Below are positions 10,406-20,804 of a stretch of DNA of 35,592 bases, piece after piece; position 1 is the stretch's first letter; each line of letters begins with the position of its first letter. The notes below the pieces were generated by a model, which made no database searches, had not been told where the DNA came from, and worked only from the letters and a program-made list of their open reading frames with translations. The stretch lies in contig JAUJOV010000027.1 of the NCBI GenBank assembly GCA_030447545.1, forward strand, positions 1 to 35,592, given 5' to 3'. Origin of the DNA: Sphingomicrobium sp. (lineage in GTDB: Bacteria; Pseudomonadota; Alphaproteobacteria; Sphingomonadales; Sphingomonadaceae). Position numbers and translations under genes: made by a program.

Positions 10406-10518
10406 TCAGGACGTATCGCGCCTTGCTTTTCCTCAATTCGGCGGTGCTGGCCCTGTCTCTTCTCTGGGCGGTTTCCATCGTGCCGGAGCTGGGTTCTCGC
10501 TATGGTCACCGGGATTGA
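10402..10518 (+). CDS. small membrane peptide coupled to pdxJ, possibly longer
   Basis: A 38-codon ORF starting GTG at 10402 and overlapping the pdxJ stop (GTGA). It encodes one strong hydrophobic helix ([20 protein letters not shown]) and ends [10 protein letters not shown]. After the stop, a second hydrophobic stretch appears in other frames (AAILIWPIP, then [13 protein letters not shown], to about 10588). Two compensating one-base errors would make one protein of about 60 residues with two membrane helices. This stretch lies in a zone full of such errors. I do not recognise a family. Translational coupling and hydrophobicity are the only support. Confidence 0.5.
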   Translation: MIRTYRALLFLNSAVLALSLLWAVSIVPELGSRYGHRD

Positions 10519-10588
10519 AGGCCGCTATCCTGATCTGGCCCATTCCCAGTCGTGCTCTTCTGGATGGCAGCGAAATTGAAAAGCCGGG

Positions 10589-10690
10589 GTGACGTCGCGG
10601 ATGCGTGCTGGACTTTTCGGTCAGCTGGCGATCTTTGCCGGCATTCCTGGCGTCTTGCTGGCTTTGATGGTTGCAGCGTTCCCCGAATGA
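10589..10690 (+). CDS. tiny hydrophobic ORF overlapping acpS
   Basis: A 33-codon frame from GTG at 10589 (or 29 codons from ATG at 10601) encoding [20 protein letters not shown] and ending AAFPE. Its TGA overlaps the acpS ATG (ATGA), the same coupling used by its neighbours. It encodes a single membrane helix. No family is recognised. It could be a separate peptide or a piece of the preceding small ORF. Confidence 0.42.
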   Translation: MTSRMRAGLFGQLAIFAGIPGVLLALMVAAFPE

Positions 10691-11093
10691 TCGTCGGCAT
10701 CGGCTCCGACCTGTGCAACATCGAGCGGATCGAGCGCTCCATCGAGCGCTTCGGCGAGCGTTTCCTCAACCGCGTCTTCACCGACACCGAGCGCGCCAAG
10801 GCGGCTCGCCGGCCCTTCACAATGGCAGGCACGCTCGCCAAGCGCTTCGCCGCGAAGGAGGCATTCTCCAAAGCCGTAGGCACCGGCTTCAGGCGCGGCG
10901 TGTTCATGAAGGACATCGGCGTGGTCAACGCGCCCTCGGGCGCTCCGACGCTCGAGCTCAGCGGTGGAGCGAAGGCGCGGCTTGATCACTTGCGCCGGAC
11001 GGCCACGCCATCGACATTCATCTGACGATGACCGACGATTACCCGTGGGCGCAGGCGTTCGTGATCCTCGCCGCACGCAAGATGGAGCCCTGA
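10687..11093 (+). CDS. acpS: holo-[acyl-carrier-protein] synthase, one frame break
   Basis: AcpS transfers 4'-phosphopantetheine from CoA to acyl carrier protein. The N-terminal [20 protein letters not shown] carries the Mg-binding aspartate (GSDL), and [17 protein letters not shown] holds the catalytic KEAFSKA motif. The frame breaks near 10990. The C-terminus continues in the next frame as [20 protein letters not shown] and ends AARKMEP at the TGA ending at 11093. The span is 3n+2 bases, so one missing base restores about 135 residues, the normal size. lepB begins immediately after the stop. Confidence 0.9.
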
Positions 11094-12024
11094 TTGAGCG
11101 ACACTGTTCCTGGCGCAGCGGCCGACGAGCAAGCCGCCCTGCCCGTCGAGCCGCGCAAGGAGGACTCGAAGGGCTCGGCCGTGTGGCGCGAGATCAAGGG
11201 CCTGCTGTGGGTGCTGCTCGCCGTGCTGCTGTTCCACAGCTTCGTCGCCAAGCCCTTCTACATCCCGTCCATCTCGATGGTGCCCAACCTGCTCGTCGGC
11301 GACCGGCTGGTGGTCAGCAAATATCCCTACGGCTGGTCTTACGTCTCGCCGACCATCCTCAACCCGCTCGCCATCTTCCGCTCCGTCCTGCTCGGGACGG
11401 GCGAGCCGTGGGGGTCACCTTGCCGGCGATGGAAGGTCGAGTGCTCGGCAAGCTGCCCGAACGCGGCGACATCGTGATCGTCACTCCGCCGGGCAGGAGC
11501 GAGGACTATATCAAGCGGGTGATCGGCCTTCCCGGCGACACGATCGAGCTGCGCGGCGGGCGGCTGATCCTCAACGGCCGGCCGGTCAGGGCCGAACGGC
11601 GGCCGCCGGCAATGATCGGTCGACCCGAACGCCCCATGCGGCGCCGAATTCTCCGGGTTCCAGGTCCGCGGTCCCGACGGAGCGCCCCCACTGCCGCCTG
11701 CCGATCGTCCGCGAGACCCTTCCCAACGGCGTATCGTACGACACGATCGATCTCGGATCCGGCGGACCGGGCGACGATTATCAGCGGATCAAGGTTCCGG
11801 CCGGTCACGTGTTCCTGATGGGCGACAACCGCGACGCAGCGCAGCCGCTTCGAAGTCCACGAGCAGGGCCTCGGCGGCGCCGTGCCGTGGAGAATATCGG
11901 CGGACGGGCCGAGTTCATCACCTTCTCGCTCGACGGCTCCTCGCAGCTCCTCAATCCGCTCAGCTGGTTCGACGCGTTCCGCTCCGGGCGCGCGGGCACG
12001 TCGCTCCGGGGCCAGAAGGGCTAG
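11094..12024 (+). CDS. lepB: signal peptidase I, frame-disrupted
   Basis: Type I signal peptidase that cleaves Sec and Tat signal peptides at the inner membrane. It starts at TTG 11094, directly after the acpS TGA (SDTVPGAAADEQ). One membrane helix (LLWVLLAVLLFHSFVAKPFY) is followed by the catalytic-serine motif IPSISMVPNLLVGD. The frame then shifts near 11410 to GDIVIVTPPGRSEDYIKRVIGL, which carries the general-base lysine and box D. It shifts near 11610 and again before VPAGHVFLMGDNRD (box E), and after that near 11850 before ENIGGRAEFITFS. It ends LRGQKG. In relatives rnc and era follow lepB; here an AI-2E protein starts six bases later. Confidence 0.9.
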
Positions 12025-12030
12025 CAGGCA

Positions 12031-13147
12031 ATGGCCGAGCCCGAGATCGTCGAACCGCATGTCGAACGGCCGGGCCCGGCGGAATTCCCGCGACCCGCTG
12101 GTCAGGCGCGAGCTTCAGCGCGCATCGGTGTGGTTCGGCCTCGCCCTCCTCATCCTCGGGATCATCGTCCTTGCCCAGCCGCTGCTGCTGATCATCGGCG
12201 GGATGGTCTTCGCGGTGTTCCTCGACGGCGGCGCGCGCCTCCGTCGCATCCTGCCGCATCCGCGATCGCGCGCGGCGGCTGCTGATCGTGATCCTGCTTG
12301 GCTTCGGCTTCCTCGGCTGGGTGTTCTGGTTCGCGGGCACCACAATCGTGGCCCAGGCCGAAACGCTGAGGGACGTGGTCGCAGCCCAATTCGCCCGGCT
12401 GATGGACTTCGCCGCGTCGCTCGGTCTTGCGCCGGGGGCTTCAACGCCAATTCGATGGGCACCAGGATGCTCGGCTCGGTCGGCCGGCTGACGAGCGCGC
12501 TGGGAACCGCGATCGGCGCCCTGACGAGCGTGATCCTGATGATGGTGATCGGCATCTTCATCGCGCTCGAGCCGCGCCTCTACGACCGCGGAATCGCCTG
12601 GATGCTGCCGCTGCGTTACCGCGCGCGCTACCGCATCGCCGAGCATGCCGGCTTCACGCTCCGCCGGCTGCTGTTCGGCCGGCTCGTCGGAATGATCTTC
12701 GAGGGCCTGTTCACCTGGGTGATGCTCTCGATCGGCGGAGTGCCGATGGCGGCGCTGCTCCGGTCTGATGACCGGCGTTCTGGCCTCATCCCGAACATCG
12801 GCGCGATCACTTCGGGCCTGCTGATGGTGGCGGTCGGCTTCAGCGCCGGGCCCGAGCAGGGCCTGTGGGCGATCTTCGTCTATTTCCTCGTCCAGAACAT
12901 CGACGGCTATCTGGTGCTTCCGTACATCGCCCGGCGGACGGTCGACCTCGCGCCCGCCGTGGTGCTGGCGATGCAGCTGCTGATGGGCGCTCTGTTCGGG
13001 CTGCTGGGCATATTGTTCGCCGACACGATCCTGGCGACGCTCAAGGTCGTTCTGATGGACCTCAGCCGCGACGAGGCGGAACAGGCGGGACAGGGGCCCG
13101 CGGTGGTTCGGAGCCCGCTAGGGCTGCTGCTGCGGCTGCGGCGGTGA
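12031..13147 (+). CDS. AI-2E family (PerM/YdiK-like) membrane transporter, frame-disrupted
   Basis: A polytopic membrane protein of the AI-2E exporter family, about 370 residues across several frames. It starts [16 protein letters not shown] at 12031 and shifts near 12085 to [19 protein letters not shown]. It shifts near 12250 ([18 protein letters not shown]), near 12440 and near 12770. The C-terminal half ([19 protein letters not shown], then [19 protein letters not shown]) is the most conserved part of the family. The substrate is not inferable; family members export varied small molecules or act as Na/H antiporters. Its 3' end overlaps the convergent FKBP gene. Confidence 0.84.
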
Positions 13148-13722
13148 GGCAGGTCCGGCTGCCGCTCGGTGCCCTCGCCAGCCGCTTCGGGGGCGGCGCA
13201 AGGCCACTCCCGCCGGAGCACCGCCGGGAGCAGGAGGCCCCGCCGGTCATCAGCGCGGCATTGCGCACGATCTGTACGATGTGCACGTCGAACTCGAGGT
13301 CGGCGTTGGGCCCGAAGGGACTGCCCGGAGGCAGGCTCGCGCCATAGGCGAGCTTGCCCGGGATGTGGATCCTGTAGCGCCCGCCCTGCTTCATCTTCGT
13401 CAGCGCCTCGGCAAAGCCGGGAATGACGTTGCCGGCGACCATCGGCTGCGGACCGCCATGGCGCTCGCTCGCATCGAACACGGTGCCGTCGGTGAGCCGG
13501 CCTTCATATTCGACCATGACGCCGTCGACAGGCTGGATGAACGCGCCGGTCCCTTGCTCGATGGTGCGGATGCGCAGCCCCGCAGTCGTCTCGCCCCTCA
13601 GCGGGCTGGTTCCTCCCCAGGCGAGTGCGACGCCGGCTGCGATCCAGCGCGAGCATCGCGAGCCACAGCTTGCCCGAGCTGCGGCGGCCGGCGGGGGCGG
13701 TGAGCGGCTGAGCGACCGACAT
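13118..13722 (-). CDS. FKBP-type peptidyl-prolyl isomerase, frame-disrupted
   Basis: An anchored FKBP isomerase of about 200 residues. It starts [20 protein letters not shown] at the ATG ending at 13722. A hydrophobic anchor (LAMLAL, then AGVALAW in another frame) is broken near 13635. The FKBP domain is intact: [47 protein letters not shown] and [10 protein letters not shown]. The C-terminal tail is Pro/Gln-rich and shifts frame near 13245. I take the TAG ending at 13118, giving an end of PPQPQQQP, but this is uncertain. It lies directly downstream of rpsU, as in many sphingomonads. Confidence 0.8.
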
Positions 13723-13737
13723 GCTGCCGCGGCGGCT

Positions 13738-13940
13738 CTAGGCGCCTTCGCGCTCGGCGCGCTTGCGCTCGAGCTTGCGCGCGCGGCGGATCGCTGCGGC
13801 CCGCTCGCGGGCGCGCTTTTCCGACGGTTTTCATAATGGCGGCGCAGCTTCATCTCGCGATAGACGCCCTCGCGCTGCAGCTTCTTCTTCAGTGCGCGAA
13901 GCGCCTGGTCGACATTGTTGTCGCAGGTGATGATCTGCAT
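13738..13940 (-). CDS. rpsU: 30S ribosomal protein S21, one missing base
   Basis: S21 begins [20 protein letters not shown] and continues [18 protein letters not shown]. The frame breaks at about 13827, where adding one C (AACCG to AACCCG) restores [15 protein letters not shown] and the end AEREGA before TAG. The span of 203 bases becomes 68 codons, exactly the alphaproteobacterial S21 length. An interrupted S21 in a living genome is unlikely, so this is one of the clearest signs of a consensus error. S21 is the last small-subunit protein added and helps mRNA selection at initiation. Confidence 0.92.
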
Positions 13941-14110
13941 AAAGCCCGTCAAAACTCCTGGAAAATCGCTTGGTGAAGGACCCGGCCATGCCAAAGCCCA
14001 TCGCCCGGCGCAGCGCTGCTGGTCGGGGCGTCGCCCTTAGCAGTGGCTTCAAACGCTTTCAGCCCGACAGGGGAAGCTTACTGCGATGAACCGAGCCTTT
14101 AACGGGACGA

Positions 14111-14133
14111 CCCAAGCAACTCATTGCATTGGG
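14111..14133. repeat. inverted repeat between rpsU and the transpeptidase
   Basis: CCCAAGCAA and TTGCATTGGG pair with one bulged A around the loop CTCA, in the divergent gap between rpsU (minus) and the L,D-transpeptidase (plus). No T run follows. It may be an operator or a leader hairpin. Confidence 0.35.
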
Positions 14134-14194
14134 TTATCGGCGATTAACCTTCGCGCTGATAGAAGGCCTTCACACGAAAAAAGCGGGGGTGGGC

Positions 14195-14876
14195 ATGAGC
14201 TTTAATCGCAGGCAGATGCTGCGCTGGGGCGCTGTTGGCGGCCGGGGGCGATGCTTTCGGCGTCGGCCGCGACTTCCGGTCTTCATCGATCCTCTACAGC
14301 AAGCCGCCGGTTCCTCGCGCTCCGCTGACGCCAATCCTTGCGCCGCAGCCGCTCGCCGCAAGCGCGCCTGCGGGCATCAACCCGCTCCTGTTCCAGAAGG
14401 CCAAGGCCGCTCTCGCCACCCACCAGATCGGCCCGCGCGACGTGATCGGCATCGTCGATTTCTCCGAAGCGCTCGGCCGAAGAGTTCACGTGGTCGACCT
14501 GATGAGCAGCCGCGTCGACAGCTACCGCGTCGCCCATGGTCAGGGTTCGGACCCGAACCCACTGCGGCTATCTGACCGCTTCTCGAACGAGTTCGGGTCC
14601 TATGCGACCTCGAACGGCACCTACATCACCGGTGCCCATTATCAGGGCGAAGTACGGCCTTTCGATGAAGACGCACGGCCTCGACTGGACCAACAACAAT
14701 GCCGAGCCGCGCGCGTCGTCATCCACAACGCCTGGTACGCCGAGCCCGGAGTGGTCGCCGCCCACGGCAAGCTCGGCCGCTCGCAGGGCTGCTTCGCTTT
14801 CTCGAAAGAGGACCAGTATCCGATCATGAAGCGCCTCTCCGGCGGCCGCATGATCTACGCCGACAAGGTCGCGTAA
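14195..14876 (+). CDS. murein L,D-transpeptidase catalytic-domain protein (YkuD_2-like), frame-disrupted
   Basis: Secreted protein of the L,D-transpeptidase catalytic-domain family. The start MSFNRRQMLRWGAVG has a twin-arginine-like signal (NRRQMLRWG), and the frame breaks near 14245. The catalytic domain reads DVIGIVDFSEALGRRVHVVD, then HNAWYAEPGVVAAHGKLGRS, with the catalytic cysteine in GRSQGCFAFS, ending GGRMIYADKVA. A compensating pair of breaks lies at 14650-14710, where another frame gives KYGLSMKTHGLDWTNNNAEP, the expected sequence. It would act on peptidoglycan in the periplasm, making 3-3 crosslinks or attaching proteins. It converges on a second L,D-transpeptidase of a different subfamily. 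Confidence 0.85.
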
Positions 14877-15028
14877 GCCTAAGCCGCCAGCGACGCCGAC
14901 AGGAAGCGTCGCCGGGAGCAGCGCGAAGAGCCGGCGAAGCGCCGGCCGGCGCGCGAGCGAGCAGCTAAACTGCGCAGTGAGACGCGTCGACGTCACGATT
15001 TACTCCCGTGACGGCCTACCTCCCCGGA

Positions 15029-17761
<2,733 letters not shown>

Positions 17762-17771
17762 CCACCGGTTG

Positions 17772-18514
17772 ATGAAGCCCCGCAGCCGCTACCAATGGAC
17801 CGGCGATGACCGGCCGCCGCCGAATTGGAAGCGCTATGCCGAGGCCGTCTGGCTCGCGGCGCGCGCTTCTGGCACGGGTTCGGCCACACCCGGCCGCGGG
17901 GTCCGAAGGATGGGCCACCCGCCTTCGTCATCCCCGGCTTTCTCGCCGGGGACCGCACCTGCATGGAGCTTCGGCGCGCGCTGGCGCAAGCCGGGTGGCG
18001 CACCTATCCGTGGGAGCTCGGGCTCAGCAAGGGCGTGCATCCCGACACTCTGCGGCACCTGAGGCAGCGGCTCGAGGTAATTTACGACGGCCGGCCGGTG
18101 CTCCTGGTGGGCTGGAGCCTCGGCGGCCTCTACGCGCGCGAGCTCGCCCGCGACGTGCCGGAGATGGTGCGCGCGGTGGTGACCCTTGCCTCGCCCTTTC
18201 TCGGGCGACCTTCACCAGAACAATGTCTGGCACATCTACGAGCTGGTCGCCGGCCACAAGGTGGACGACCCGCCGATCCCCCGCTTCCGAGAAAAGCCGC
18301 CGGTGCCGACGCTGGCCATCTGGTCGCGCAAGGACGGGATCGTCGCTCCGCGCCGCCTGTAACCTCGAGGGGCGAACGCGACAAGACGGTCGAGATGGGC
18401 TGCAGCCACATGGCGTTCGGCATTTCGCGCAGGGCGACCCGGCGCGTGGCGAAGAGATTGAGGGCGTTCCTCAGAGAAATCGAGCGCTCGTCCGTAGCGG
18501 AGTCGCTGACTTGA
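17772..18514 (+). CDS. alpha/beta hydrolase, frame-disrupted
   Basis: A serine hydrolase of about 248 residues starting MKPRSRYQWTGDDRPPPNWK at 17772, eleven bases after serS. It shifts near 17868 to GPPAFVIPGFLAGDRTCMEL. The nucleophile elbow is LLVGWSLGGLYARELA (GxSxG). It shifts near 18200 to NNVWHIYELVAGHKVDDPP and LAIWSRKDGIVAPR, which supplies the acidic residue. After another break near 18360 the histidine is in CSHMAFG. The order and spacing fit the fold. The substrate is unknown; a lipase or esterase-like activity is only a family guess. Confidence 0.82.
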
Positions 18515-18542
18515 CTCTCCCGCCGGACCGCCGCGGGATGTA

Positions 18543-18557
18543 GAACAAAAGAAGAAC
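18543..18557. promoter_or_regulatory. LexA (SOS) operator of the imuA-imuB-dnaE2 cassette
   Basis: GAACAAAAGAAGAAC is an exact GAAC-N7-GAAC site (GTTC-N7-GTTC on the other strand), the direct-repeat LexA box of alphaproteobacteria. It lies nine bases upstream of the probable imuA GTG and is the only such site I saw near this cassette. It implies SOS-induced expression of the mutasome. Confidence 0.85.
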
Positions 18558-18566
18558 ACGAGCCTT

Positions 18567-19249
18567 GTGGATCGTGTGGCGAAAGCTGTCTCTCGTCGCC
18601 GGCGAGCTGTCTCCGCGCAGCTCCGTGCGGCGGAAATCCCGCGTGCGGGGTCGACCGTCCCCTGGGTCGGCCTGCGTGCGCGCCCCAGCGGGTTGGGTGA
18701 GCGCTGGCGCTTGCCCAACCCTTGCTCGACCCTGTGCGAGCTGTTCGCAGCGCACCCGCGCGACGGCGGCTGGGCGGGCTTCCTCGTGGCCCAACTTGGG
18801 GCGCAACTCCGCCGCCAAGCCTTTGCTGTGGGTCCAGCATCGCATGGCGATCCTCGAAAGCGGGCGGGTCCATCCGCCCGGCCTTCGCGGGCTCGACATT
18901 ATTCATGTCGAGGCACGCGACGCGCGCGACGCGCTGTGGGCAATGGAAGAGGGGCCTGAGATGCTCGGGGCTCTCGGCAGTCGTCGGCGAGATCTGGGGC
19001 GATCCCCAGGCGCTCGACTTCACCGCGACGCGGCGGCTTGCAGTCGCCGCCGAGCGGGAATGGCGTGGCCGCCCTTTTGATTCGGCTGGGCGGCCACGCC
19101 AGCCAAGCGGAGCGCGCATGCGCTGGCGCCTCGCCAGCCTGCCGAGCGCCGCCAACCCGCTCGATCCGCGCGCCCGGAGCTGCGGCCTGGGATGCCGAGC
19201 TGTTCCGGGCGCGTGGGCACCCGCCGGGCCGGTGGAGCATCGCCCATGA
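18567..19249 (+). CDS. imuA: ImuA, RecA-like SOS mutagenesis protein, frame-disrupted
   Basis: ImuA is the RecA-related accessory protein that works with ImuB and DnaE2 in damage-induced mutagenesis. GTG at 18567 reads DRVAKAVSRRRRAVSAQLRA, and then CELFAAHPRDGGWAGFLVAQ. The frame shifts near 18812 to KPLLWVQHRMAILESGRVHP and GLDIIHVEARDARDALWAME. It shifts near 18950 to AVVGEIWGDPQALDFTATRR, and further shifts give LIRLGGHASQ and AWDAELFRARGHPPGRWSIA. These match the ImuA core and its usual GRWS-type end. The C-terminus is ambiguous: one frame stops at 19249 in an ATGA overlap with imuB, another runs to 19364. Regulation is by the LexA box just upstream. Confidence 0.8.
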
Positions 19250-20779
19250 CAGGACCCCATCAAAGTACTACTTTGATGGGCCCCAGGCCGCGGCGGGTGC
19301 TTTCCATCTGGTTGCCTCATCTGGCGGTCGAGCGCTGGGCGAGGACGAGCGGCTTACCGCCTGACGCGCCCGTCGTCCTCACGGTCGAGGGCGCTCACGG
19401 GCCGGTGATCCATGCGGTCACTCGAGCCGCGGCGGGCGCGGCGCAGGCCGGGGGCGCGGCTGACCGACGCGCGCGCGCTCGACCCAGCACTGGTGGCGGT
19501 GCCGGCCGATCCGGCGGCCGACGCGGCGCTGGTCGAGCGGCTCGCCCGCTGGGCCGCGCGCTGGTCGCCCTGGTCGAGGCCGACGGGCCGGACGCGCTTC
19601 GGCTCGACGTCAGCGGGGTCGCGCATTTGTTCGGCGGCGAGGACGGGCTGATCGCCGACGTGCGAAGCGGTTTGCCGCGCTCGGCCTGACGGCGCGCGTC
19701 GCGCTCGCTCCGACCGCTGCGGCGGCTTGGGCGCTGGCGCATTACGCTCCGTGCATCTGCGGCCCCGACGAGGTTGAGCCTCCCCGCTTCCGCCGCTGCT
19801 CTTCGGTTGGACGCCAGACGGTGCGCACGCTCGAGCGGCTCGGCCTCAAGACCATCGCTGCGGTTGCGGGAATGCCGCGGCTTTCGCTCTCGCGCGGCGG
19901 TTCAGGGGCGCCGAGGACGTGGTCGATGCGCTCGACCGGCTGACCGGCCGCAAGCCCGAGCCGCTGACCGCCGCGGCCGATGAGCCGTGTCCGCGCGCTC
20001 TGCTCAAGCTCGAGGAGCCGGTGACCCATGCCGACGCCGCGCCCCAGGCGCTCGAGCGGCTGGTCCCGCCCCTCGTGCGCGAGCTCGAGCACCGGCAACT
20101 CGGCGCGCGCAGGCTCGCGCTCACCGGCTTTCGCGTGGATGGAAGCCTTGCGGCCGCAAGCGTCGCCACCGCTATTCCCAGCCGCCACCCGAAGCACCTC
20201 CAGCGGCTGCTGTCGGACAAGGCGGCGGCGCTCGATCCCGGCTTCGGCTTCGAGGCGTTCGCGCTCGCGGCGGACTGGGCGGAGCCGCTCGACGCGGCGC
20301 AGGCGAGCCTGGTCGAAGAACCGAGCAGCGAGGCTCAAGTCGCGCGGCTGGTCGATCGCCTCAGCGTCAAGCTCGGGCCCGGCAAGGTCGGCGGCCAGTC
20401 GCGTTCGAAGCCATGTGCCCGAGCGGGCGAGCGCGTGGGTGAGCGCGCTGCGCAAAGTCGAGCCGATCGACGTGCCGCGAGCGCTCCCGCAGCGTCCGGC
20501 CGCAGCTCCTCGACCGCCCCGAAGCCATTGCCGTCGTCTACGCCACCCCCGAAGGCGTCCCACGCCGCTTCGTGTGGCGGCGGGCGGTGCACGACATTGC
20601 GCGCGTAGGGGCCCGAACATCGCGCCCGAATGGTGGCGCGAGCGCTCGACCGCGCGCCTTCGCGACTATTACCGCGTCGAGGACGCTACCGGCCGCCGCT
20701 ACTGGATCTACCGCGAGGCCTGATCGGCGACGGGCGCGGCGGCGCTCCGGCATGGTTTCTGCACGGCCTGTTCGGATGA
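19246..20779 (+). CDS. imuB: ImuB, Y-family polymerase-like mutasome protein, frame-disrupted
   Basis: ImuB is the catalytically inactive Y-family polymerase relative that bridges DnaE2 to the beta clamp. It starts at ATG 19246 or ATG 19276, the latter giving MGPRPRRVLSIWLPHLAVER. Frame changes near 19445, 19555 and 19670 separate ARALDPALVAVPADPAADAA, DGPDALRLDVSGVAHLFGGE and the following region. RTLERLGLKTIAAVAG and DVVDALDRLTGRKPEPLTAA form the little-finger approach. More breaks occur near 20405, 20470 and 20600. The end RLRDYYRVEDATGRRYWIYR needs one G (GAGGCC to GAGGGCC near 20718) to continue EGLIGDGRGGAPAWFLHGLF, stopping at 20779 as ImuB proteins do. Confidence 0.87.
19256..19280. 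repeat. perfect 12-bp inverted repeat at the imuA-imuB junction
   Basis: CCCATCAAAGTA and TACTTTGATGGG are exact complements separated by a single C. The repeat lies just after the first imuB ATG (19246), and the second in-frame ATG (19276) sits inside its right arm. It could be a protein site, an mRNA hairpin controlling ImuB translation, or an assembly artefact. It is AT-richer than the surrounding coding DNA. Confidence 0.7.
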
Positions 20780-20804
20780 ACATTCCTGCCAAGAGGCTCG
20801 GCTG

